Of a stretch of DNA of 47,053 bases, positions 17,962 through 24,980 are shown one piece after another (position 1 is the stretch's first letter; each line of letters opens with the position of its first letter). The notes beneath the pieces were generated by a model that saw only the letters and a list, made by a program, of their open reading frames with translations, ran no database searches and was not told the DNA's origin. Made by a program: the position numbers and the translations under genes. This DNA is from Clostridiales bacterium. GTDB lineage: Bacteria > Bacillota > Clostridia > Christensenellales > Aristaeellaceae. The stretch lies in assembly GCA_015056325.1 (NCBI GenBank), contig SVGL01000003.1:146927-193979 (forward strand), written 5' to 3'.

Positions 17962-18618
17962 ATGAAGAATTCCAAGCTCCGTCGCATCCTGCTGACCCTG
18001 GCTTGTGCTGTTCTGCTGGTGAGCCTGTCCGTCGGCGCAACCCTGGCTTACCTGACTAACACGACTCAGGTGGTCACCAATACCTTCAGTGTTGGTAATG
18101 TCAAGATTACTCTTGACGAAGCGAAGGTCAACGAGTACGGCAAATTGGTTGATGCTGACAACAAGACTGAGGATGAACTGGCCGAAGGTGCTACCTTTAC
18201 CCCTGCGGATCGTGTGATCGCGAACACTTACAAGTTGATTCCTGGCCACACCTATGTGAAGGATCCCACCATCCACGTGGCGGAAAAAGTTGGCACTCAG
18301 GAAGCAAGCGAAGATTGCTGGCTGTTCGTGAAGATTGAGAATGAGATCGCTTCTATCGAGGGTGATACCACCATCGTGGATCAGATGACCGCCAATGGTA
18401 CTTGGACTCTGGTGAATAACGAGACCAATGTCTATGCTTACAAGGAGATTGTCTCTGCTGGCGATGATATTGTTGTGTTTAGCAGCTTTACGGTTGATGG
18501 TGATGCCGATGTTGCTGACTTCGCTGGTAAGACGGTGAAGATCACCGCTTACGCCATCCAGGCTGACGGCTTCACCACTTCCGCCGCTGCGTGGACTGCT
18601 GCTCCTGCAACTTGGTAA
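17962..18618 (+). CDS. SipW-cognate TasA-like surface protein, subunit 1
   Basis: A 218-aa exported protein. The N-terminus (LRRILLTLACAVLLVSLSV then GATLAYLTNTTQVVTNTFS) is the SipW-cognate signal peptide type (TIGR04088): a basic start, a hydrophobic core, then GxLAYL and, about eight residues later, NTFxxGNVKI. Mature TasA/camelysin-like proteins form fibres by donor-strand exchange. The body has IPGHTYVKDPTIHV and SEDCWLFVKIE, shared with subunit 2, and the C-terminal motif AYAIQADGF found in variants in all seven members here. AAAGGAGG fixes the ATG at 17962. It is the first intact gene of the operon. Codon use is richer in T-ending codons than in the flanking genes. Confidence 0.9.
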   Translation: MKNSKLRRILLTLACAVLLVSLSVGATLAYLTNTTQVVTNTFSVGNVKITLDEAKVNEYGKLVDADNKTEDELAEGATFTPADRVIANTYKLIPGHTYVKDPTIHVAEKVGTQEASEDCWLFVKIENEIASIEGDTTIVDQMTANGTWTLVNNETNVYAYKEIVSAGDDIVVFSSFTVDGDADVADFAGKTVKITAYAIQADGFTTSAAAWTAAPATW

Positions 18619-18643
18619 TCAATAACTTGAAAGGAGAACAACT

Positions 18644-19252
18644 ATGAAGACTAAGAAGATTCTGGCTCTGGCTCTGGCGGCTGTGCTGCTGGTGGCTGTG
18701 TCTGTTAGCGGCACTATGGCTTGGCTGGCCGCTGATACTGATCCTGTTACCAACACCTTTACCACATCTAAGGTCGGTGTTGAGCTTGACGAAAATGAAG
18801 AGTATGAGCCTTACAAAATGATTCCTGGCCACACTATCGACAAGGATCCTACTGTAACCCTGACTGCTGGTAGCGAAGATAGCTTTGTTTTCGTGAAGAT
18901 TGAAAAGAATGAATACTTCGATATCTACATGACCTACGCAGTCGATTCTGCGTGGACCAAGCTTGACTCTGCAAGCTCTGGCCTGGTTGAGGTATATTGG
19001 TGCAATATGACGGCTGGCAAGTCTCAGGCTGTGCTTGACGGAAATGTTGTCACCGTTAAGGAAAGCGTTACCACGGTGCAGATGAATGAGGCGAATACCA
19101 ATCAGCCTAAGCTGACCTTCACCGCTTATGCTGTCCAGCAGTATAAGGACAACAATACTGCCTTCAGCGAGGCTGACGCTTGGGCTGCCATTCAGAATCC
19201 TGATATCGATGGCGCTACCGAGACGGATCCCGAAGGTAATATCATCCCCTAA
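18644..19252 (+). CDS. SipW-cognate TasA-like surface protein, subunit 2
   Basis: A 202-aa exported protein of the same class as subunit 1, 25 bp downstream with an AAAGGAGAA ribosome site. Signal region: LALALAAVLLVAVSVSGTMA, then WLAADTDPVTNTFTTSKVGV, with Trp-Leu replacing Tyr-Leu at the cleavage-site motif. The body repeats KMIPGHTIDKDPTVTL and EDSFVFVKIEKNEYF of subunit 1, so the two form one subtype. The C-terminal motif is FTAYAVQ, after which the residues diverge. It has no wall anchor and would need assembly into a polymer or retention by partners. Expected to be a fibre subunit. Confidence 0.9.
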   Translation: MKTKKILALALAAVLLVAVSVSGTMAWLAADTDPVTNTFTTSKVGVELDENEEYEPYKMIPGHTIDKDPTVTLTAGSEDSFVFVKIEKNEYFDIYMTYAVDSAWTKLDSASSGLVEVYWCNMTAGKSQAVLDGNVVTVKESVTTVQMNEANTNQPKLTFTAYAVQQYKDNNTAFSEADAWAAIQNPDIDGATETDPEGNIIP

Positions 19253-19293
19253 TCCCCCTCCAATCTAACAAAAACGAAACGAGGTAAAAAGTA

Positions 19294-20061
19294 ATGAATA
19301 AGCGCAAGATTATGCTGGTTGCTTCCGCCCTGCTGATGGTTGCTATCCTGGGCTTCGGCGGCACCCTGGCTTACCTGACTGATACTGACGCTCAGATCAA
19401 CACCTTCACCACCGGCAATGTTGCCATCGACCTGTACGAGGATTTCGACAACGATGAGGACGGCGTTGAGAAGCTGCTGCCCGTGACCTACTTTGAGGAC
19501 GGCGAGCGCAACCCCAAGAATGTTGTGGAAAAGGAAGTGTACGTGAAGAACACCGGCTCCGAGTTGGCTTGGGTTCGCGTGCATATCGCTATCCCCCATG
19601 TCCTGGACAACGGTAATCCCGATTTCGACGCTGGCCTGAACGTGCTGCACTTCAACTACGCGCCCGAATCCATCGGCGCGGGCAAGTGGGACTGGTCCAA
19701 GGCTTTCAACGATGGTAAGTACGAGGGCGACTGGAACTACTATGAGACCACCATCGGCGGCAAGGCCTACAATGTGTACGTTGTGACCTACACCACTGCT
19801 CTGACCAAGAACGCCGAGACTGTGGACGCTATGAGCCAGGTGTACCTGGATAGCAAGGTTACCAACGAGGATATCACCCGCATCAAGGCTGAATTGGGCG
19901 ACGAGTGGAAGATCTACGTTGCTGCTGAAGGCTGCCAGGCCGACGGCTTCGATGATCCTTACTACGCTCTGAACACCTCTTTCGGCAACCCCACCGATGC
20001 TGATTACACCTCTGCGATTGATTGGACTACCATTTCTGGTGAGACCATCGTTGAGAAGTAA
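19294..20061 (+). CDS. SipW-cognate TasA-like surface protein, subunit 3
   Basis: A 255-aa exported protein with signal KIMLVASALLMVAILGFGGT then LAYLTDTDAQINTFTTGNVA. It forms a second subtype with subunit 4: VEKEVYVKNTGSELAWVRVH, LDNGNPDFDAGLNVLHFNY, KWDWSKAF and VYLDSKVTNEDI occur in both. VxNTGxxxAxVRV is the typical interior strand of TasA-family proteins. The C-terminal motif is GCQADGFDDPYYALNTSFG. It lies 41 bp after subunit 2 with GAGG ahead of the ATG. Family knowledge supports a fibre-forming role; specific assembly order is not visible. Confidence 0.9.
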   Translation: MNKRKIMLVASALLMVAILGFGGTLAYLTDTDAQINTFTTGNVAIDLYEDFDNDEDGVEKLLPVTYFEDGERNPKNVVEKEVYVKNTGSELAWVRVHIAIPHVLDNGNPDFDAGLNVLHFNYAPESIGAGKWDWSKAFNDGKYEGDWNYYETTIGGKAYNVYVVTYTTALTKNAETVDAMSQVYLDSKVTNEDITRIKAELGDEWKIYVAAEGCQADGFDDPYYALNTSFGNPTDADYTSAIDWTTISGETIVEK

Positions 20062-20098
20062 GCTGAGTAAATCACTCTTTTGTTAAGGAGAAACAACC

Positions 20099-20833
20099 AT
20101 GAACAAGCGCAAGATTGTGTTGCTGGCTTCCGCCTTGCTGATGGTGGCTGTGCTGGCAGTGGGCGGCACCCTGGCTTACTTCCAGGATGACGAGTCCATC
20201 ACCAACGTGTTCACTGTTGGTTATGTTGAGATTGACCTGGACGAGAACTTCGAGCAGGGTTCTGAGCTGATGCCCTCCACCGGCAAGGACGAGGATGGCA
20301 ACGTCAAGAACGCTGTCGAAAAGGAAGTCTTCGTGACCAACACCGGCGCCAACGACGCCTATGTGCGCGTGCACATTGCTATCCCCGATATCCTGGACAA
20401 CGGCAACCCCAGTTTCGATGCTGGTGAGAATGTGCTGCACTTCAACTATTCTCCTGACAGCGTTGGCGCTGACAAGTGGGACTGGTCCAACAGCACTGGT
20501 GCTCCCTATGAGGGCACCTACAACTACTACGAGACCCAGATCGCAGGTATCGATTACAACGTGTATGTCGTGACCTACGAAAAGGCTCTGGTGAAGGACG
20601 AAGTTACCGTTAACGCCATCCATCAGGTCTACCTGGATTCCCGCGTGACGAACCAGGATATCATCGATATCAACGAGGTTCTGGAAGCGGACAACTGGCA
20701 GATTCTGGTCGTTGCCGAGGGCGTGCAGGCTGAAGGCTTTGCCAATGCTTATGAGGCTCTGAACACTGCTTTCGGTATTCCTGGCACCTATGAGATTACC
20801 TGGCCCTACGAGCCCGCTGAGGGTGGACAGTAA
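20099..20833 (+). CDS. SipW-cognate TasA-like surface protein, subunit 4
   Basis: A 244-aa protein, clearly a tandem duplicate of subunit 3. Signal: KIVLLASALLMVAVLAVGGT then LAYFQDDESITNVFTVGYVE. Shared blocks are VEKEVFVTNTGANDAYVRVH, LDNGNPSFDAGENVLHFNY, KWDWSNST and VYLDSRVTNQDI. The C-terminal motif reads GVQAEGFANAYEALNTAFG. AAGGAGAAA precedes the ATG, 37 bp after subunit 3. Two closely related subunits in tandem suggest either alternative fibre proteins or a heteropolymer. Confidence 0.9.
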   Translation: MNKRKIVLLASALLMVAVLAVGGTLAYFQDDESITNVFTVGYVEIDLDENFEQGSELMPSTGKDEDGNVKNAVEKEVFVTNTGANDAYVRVHIAIPDILDNGNPSFDAGENVLHFNYSPDSVGADKWDWSNSTGAPYEGTYNYYETQIAGIDYNVYVVTYEKALVKDEVTVNAIHQVYLDSRVTNQDIIDINEVLEADNWQILVVAEGVQAEGFANAYEALNTAFGIPGTYEITWPYEPAEGGQ

Positions 20834-20855
20834 TAATTCATAAGGAGAAACGACA

Positions 20856-21446
20856 ATGTCTAAGCGCAAGATTCTGCTGCTGGCTTCCGTCCTGGCGATG
20901 GTGGCTGTGCTGGGCATCGGCAGCACCCTGGCGTACTTCACTTCTACTGATGAAGCGACTAACGAGTTCACCATTGGTAACGTGAAGATCGACCTGACCG
21001 AGCCCGAGTGGGACGAGAATGGTTCCGCGGATGCTCCTGAAGTATATCCCACCGAGGCGCTGGCCAAGGACCCCACCGTCACCAACATTGGCGCCAACCC
21101 CTGCTTCGTGCGCATCAGCGTTACTGGCTGGGATTGCCTGCCTGATCCTGCTGGCGATATCACCTACCGCACCGACTATGTCGATGGTAAGCTGGGTGAT
21201 GACTGGGTGGAGTATGGTGACTACTTCTACTACACCAAGGTTCTGGCTGCTGGCGAGACCACTGACGCTCTGTTCGATCAGATCGTGATTCCCGCTGACC
21301 TGGAGAATGGCGATGCCGCTACTCTCTACGAGCTGCAGGTCAATGCCTACGCCGTTCAGGCTCAGGGCGCCAAGCCCTCCTGGTCTGCTGTTCAGACTAT
21401 GACCGTGGAAGAGATCGCTGCCTGGTTCACCACCTGCGGTTTCTAA
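20856..21446 (+). CDS. SipW-cognate TasA-like surface protein, subunit 5
   Basis: A 196-aa exported protein. Signal: KILLLASVLAMVAVLGIGST then LAYFTSTDEATNEFTIGNVK. It is shorter than subunits 3 and 4 and combines ALAKDPTVTNIGANPCFVRI with a C-terminal VNAYAVQAQGAKPSW motif, so it is intermediate between the two subtypes. The start is 22 bp after subunit 4 behind AAGGAGAAA. It is the last gene before a pair of strong RNA stem-loops, which marks the end of the group of small subunits. Confidence 0.9.
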   Translation: MSKRKILLLASVLAMVAVLGIGSTLAYFTSTDEATNEFTIGNVKIDLTEPEWDENGSADAPEVYPTEALAKDPTVTNIGANPCFVRISVTGWDCLPDPAGDITYRTDYVDGKLGDDWVEYGDYFYYTKVLAAGETTDALFDQIVIPADLENGDAATLYELQVNAYAVQAQGAKPSWSAVQTMTVEEIAAWFTTCGF

Positions 21447-21460
21447 TGTAATCTCCGCCT

Positions 21461-21528
21461 CCCGTCCCTCCCCGAGAGGGACGGGGGCACACGAGGGTAT
21501 CCGTGCGGCGGATATCCCCCTGTGCCCC
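21461..21528 (+). promoter_or_regulatory. Adjacent stem-loops between small-subunit genes and the rest of the operon
   Basis: CCCGTCCCTC/GAGGGACGGG (21461-21485) is a perfect 10-bp stem. It is directly followed by GGGGCACA/TGTGCCCC (21484-21491 with 21521-21528), which holds an inner GGGTATCC/GGATATCC stem. The two abut, sharing two bases. No U run follows, so they look like an mRNA-stabilising or processing element rather than an intrinsic terminator. Confidence 0.65.
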
Positions 21529-21598
21529 TCATGGCACAACCTGATGAGATCATCACGGCTACGCTGTGTGTCCCCCTATTTATGAGAGGAGCGATCCT

Positions 21599-22216
21599 GT
21601 GAAGATGAACATGAACAAACTGACCCAGTGGAAGCGTCGAGTGGTGGCTATCGCATTGATTGTGATTGGCCTGTCCGCGGTGGCGACGGGCACCTATGCC
21701 TATTTCGTCGCGGAGGAGACGGCCTACAACGTCATCACCACGGGAGCCCTCTATATGGAACTCGTGGAGGAAAAGGAGGATGGCAGTCCCTGGCCGGAGG
21801 AGGGCATTAAGAATGTGATGCCCGCGATGGAGGTAGGGAAGGTCGTCTACGTGGAGAACCGAGGTGGCGTACCCTTCTTCGCCCGTATTCAGAAGGAAAC
21901 CACGGTTATCCCTGCACCGGGCGTGACCGCGGAGCTGACGGACGAGTTCATCTCCGTGGACATCAACACCGAGCACTGGATTGAGCAGGATGGCTTCTAC
22001 TATTATTACCGCATCCTGCAGCCGGGCGAGAAGACGGAACCGCTGTTCACCAAGGTGAGCTTTGCTCCCGAGATGGGCAATGATTATCAGAACGCTACGG
22101 TGGAGATTTATGTGCTGGCTCAGGCGGTGCAGAGCGACAACAATGGTTATGATCCGCTGATGGCGCTGGGCTGGTCCGAACCGGTCAAGACGCTGATTCA
22201 GAACGTTGAAGAGTAA
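21599..22216 (+). CDS. SipW-cognate surface protein, subunit 6 (divergent)
   Basis: A 205-aa exported protein, started at the GTG (21599) seven bases after AGGAG; longer in-frame starts lack a ribosome site. The signal differs from the first five: a basic KLTQWKRR start, then a core ending GTYAYFVAEETAYNVITTGA, which is nearer to camelysin-like proteins. The body has VYVENRGGVPFFARI in place of the NTG strand and a C-terminal QAVQSDNNGYDPL motif. It is 15 bp upstream of the first large secreted protein, so it may be an adaptor joining fibre and accessory proteins. That is inference from position. Confidence 0.85.
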   Translation: MKMNMNKLTQWKRRVVAIALIVIGLSAVATGTYAYFVAEETAYNVITTGALYMELVEEKEDGSPWPEEGIKNVMPAMEVGKVVYVENRGGVPFFARIQKETTVIPAPGVTAELTDEFISVDINTEHWIEQDGFYYYYRILQPGEKTEPLFTKVSFAPEMGNDYQNATVEIYVLAQAVQSDNNGYDPLMALGWSEPVKTLIQNVEE

Positions 22217-22231
22217 GGAGGGAAGCAGAAG

Positions 22232-24949
22232 ATGAAGCGCAGAGTAGTTTCCTGGCTGATGGCCGTATGCATGCTGGTGCTGGCGATGGCGCCCACCGGG
22301 ATTGTATTGGCAGAAGACCTGTATTTCCCCGAGATTGAGCTGGAAGTCGGCAAGAAGGACGAAGAAACCCGCGGCGAAGGCGATGAGCTGGATAATCTGA
22401 ACAACGCCAACCAGGGCGCCATCGGTTCCCTGGCTCAGAAGGACTGGGCTGCCGCTGCTGCTGCCGTCAGTAAGACCGGCGATTGGCGCGATGATCTGGT
22501 TCATATGGCAGAGTCCCAGGTCGGTTATGCCGAGGCTTCCGATGGTATGACAATCTACCATGACGAGAAGGCCCAGGAGGACTGGACTGCTCTGTTTGTC
22601 AACTGGGCTGCAGACCAGGCTGGTCTGACCGCCAAGCAGTTCCCCCGCGGCAACAGCTATGCAGCGCTGCGCAGCGCGATGGATAAGGTACACGCGCTGA
22701 AGAAGATCAGCCGCACGGCCTATCCCACCTCCGGCGACCTGCTGATGATTGACACCGGCTCCCAGCAGCTGGTGGGTATTGTGGTGTATGTCAGCAATGG
22801 CTATGCCACCGTTATCCATGGTGATGACAACGGCAAGGTCACCCGCAGCACCGTGCAGCTGATGACCTCCTCTGTCCGCTACTATGTTGACCTGAACGTG
22901 CTGATGGAGCGCGCGGGCATCGAAGTGGGCAAGGGCGGCGAGGTTCCTGTCATCCCCGAGGGCGGCGTGGCAGCCTGGACCAACACCAACGCTGTGTACA
23001 TGCGCAGCGAGCCCACCACCGCCAGCAAGAGCCTGACCACCATCAAGAAGGCGAACACTGCAGTGCTGGTGACCAGCGCTGAAATGCAGGGCGACGGCTA
23101 CATCTGGTACGGCGTGACCTACAAGAACTATGAGGGCTTTATCCGCGGTGATCTGCTGAACCTGGATCTGTCCGCGATTCCTACGGCTACCCCTGCGCCC
23201 ACGGCCACTCCTGTGCCCGCTCCTACGGAGGAGCCTGCTCAGGGCTGTGTTATCTGTGTCAATGAGGCGGACGGCGTGGCTCTGCCTGCGGAGTGCTGCT
23301 ACGAGCACCTGGCTGCGCTGGGGAAGGAAGAGAGCTACCGCTTCATGTCCTCCCTGCTGGAGAATGATTATCTGACCTTCATGCTCTACGTTAACTGCCA
23401 CAACGCACATATTGCCTCTGGCGAGACTGCTGTGATCTGTACTGGCTGTGAGCAGAGCATCTTAGCCCCCGTAGCGCCCGGTGCTGCCCACAGCGAAGGC
23501 TGCGGCTGGTACGTTGCGCCTGCTCTGGATATCCAGGAACGCGTGGTGAACATCGTTGTTCATCAGCCTGCCAATGCGGACGGCGTGCTGCCCGGCCAAG
23601 CCGTGACCTTCACCTACGAGGTTGTCGGCGCTGCCGCTTACCAGTGGTACCAGGTTGAAACCGCGGAAGACGGGGAGAGCATCATCACCCTGCTGCCCGG
23701 TGAAAACCACACCACCCTGACCGTGACTGCCAATGAGAATACCGATGGCATCAGCTACTACTGCGAAGCCATCGTCGGCGAAGGCGCCTCCGCCTTCACC
23801 GTGACCAGCAAGCCTGTGACCCTGGCGATGGCCTCTGTGATCGAGGCCAAGGCCATCATCGGCGAGGAGGTCTATTTCACCTATACCTATGAGGGTGCTG
23901 TTGCCTACCAGTGGTTCGTGCGTGAGCCCGGCGCCGTTGAGTTCGTCAAGCTGGAGGGTGCTGCCATTCCGCGTCTCAGCCTGATTGCGGAGCTGGAGAT
24001 GTCTGGCGTGCAGTACTTCTGTGCGGCTTACGATGCAAATGGCGTTGAGCTAGCCAAGGGCAACATCTACACCTACAGCATTGATACCGACGATATCAGC
24101 AAGTATGTGCAGGAGCTGGCCGGCATGACCCGCGATGAGCGCTATGCCATCATGACTGGCGCCTGGAACGTGACGCTGGAGGGTGCCAACTACAAGCTGG
24201 CGGACCTGATCAATGCCCGTTGGCAGGCTGACCACATGGAGGAGTATCCCACCTTGCTGTGCACCTGCACCAGCATGATTTCTCCTGACGGCGCCCACGG
24301 CCCGCACTGCCCCTGGCTGGATCCCACCACTACCGTCAAGACTGAGCGCGCCAATGCGGATCCCTGCGACGCCTACAAGGATAAGCTGCCGGCTGAGATG
24401 CTGTGCGCCTACGAGTTCCTGCGCGTGATGGACGCCATGGAGCGCTACGAGTACCTCGCCAAGCTCCATGCCCAGGATGTGAACGCCTACGGTGCGGTTA
24501 TCACTGCTCATGGCGCCCACGTGAACGCTGGCGATGCAGCCATCCTGTGCACCTGTCTGAAGGGCAATCTGTCCGCCAACCACAAGATGTTTGACGCTCC
24601 CGGCGCAGCCCATGAGGCCGCCTGTCCCTGGAGCATCAACTGCATGACTGCCGAGCGTGCTGACCGTGATGCAGACTTCGCCGCGTGGGTCAAGACCGCC
24701 ACGGAGGAGATGATCATCCGCGCGCTGACGGTGGATACGCTGGATCACATCGTGCTGGAGAAGAACGAGGACGGCGTCACCTACACTGTGTATGTTGCCC
24801 GCTACGCTGCACCTGTTGGTGCGGTGGACGCCCAGGGCTACATGACCTACGGCAATCCCGCGCTGGTGATCGCCTGGGTGGACCTGACCACCGGCACGAT
24901 CCACGGCGTGAAGGAAGTTCCCGCAACTGCCCCCGCTTATGTTGACTAA
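22232..24949 (+). CDS. Large secreted protein with pseudo-CHAP, SH3b, Ig-like and Cys-rich modules
   Basis: A 905-aa protein with signal peptide (1-27). Residues about 85-215 have a CHAP-like amidase layout, but the Cys of WCAxFV is Thr119 (DWTALFVNW), the His of HVGIV is Leu180 (QQLVGIV), and the EGN position reads HGD, so it should be inactive. SH3b follows (about 250-310), a Pro/Thr linker (TATPAPTATPVPAPTEEP), a Cys/His module (339-426: CVIC ... HIASGETAVICTGC ... PGAAHSEGCGW), two Ig-like domains (VxYQWYQ/YYC, VAYQWF/QYFC) and two more Cys/His modules ending HCPW and ACPW. No sorting signal. It may bind peptidoglycan or the fibre rather than cut it. Confidence 0.85.
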   Translation: MKRRVVSWLMAVCMLVLAMAPTGIVLAEDLYFPEIELEVGKKDEETRGEGDELDNLNNANQGAIGSLAQKDWAAAAAAVSKTGDWRDDLVHMAESQVGYAEASDGMTIYHDEKAQEDWTALFVNWAADQAGLTAKQFPRGNSYAALRSAMDKVHALKKISRTAYPTSGDLLMIDTGSQQLVGIVVYVSNGYATVIHGDDNGKVTRSTVQLMTSSVRYYVDLNVLMERAGIEVGKGGEVPVIPEGGVAAWTNTNAVYMRSEPTTASKSLTTIKKANTAVLVTSAEMQGDGYIWYGVTYKNYEGFIRGDLLNLDLSAIPTATPAPTATPVPAPTEEPAQGCVICVNEADGVALPAECCYEHLAALGKEESYRFMSSLLENDYLTFMLYVNCHNAHIASGETAVICTGCEQSILAPVAPGAAHSEGCGWYVAPALDIQERVVNIVVHQPANADGVLPGQAVTFTYEVVGAAAYQWYQVETAEDGESIITLLPGENHTTLTVTANENTDGISYYCEAIVGEGASAFTVTSKPVTLAMASVIEAKAIIGEEVYFTYTYEGAVAYQWFVREPGAVEFVKLEGAAIPRLSLIAELEMSGVQYFCAAYDANGVELAKGNIYTYSIDTDDISKYVQELAGMTRDERYAIMTGAWNVTLEGANYKLADLINARWQADHMEEYPTLLCTCTSMISPDGAHGPHCPWLDPTTTVKTERANADPCDAYKDKLPAEMLCAYEFLRVMDAMERYEYLAKLHAQDVNAYGAVITAHGAHVNAGDAAILCTCLKGNLSANHKMFDAPGAAHEAACPWSINCMTAERADRDADFAAWVKTATEEMIIRALTVDTLDHIVLEKNEDGVTYTVYVARYAAPVGAVDAQGYMTYGNPALVIAWVDLTTGTIHGVKEVPATAPAYVD

Positions 24950-24980
24950 CGAGCAGAGCGAAAGAATGGAGGAATGATCA

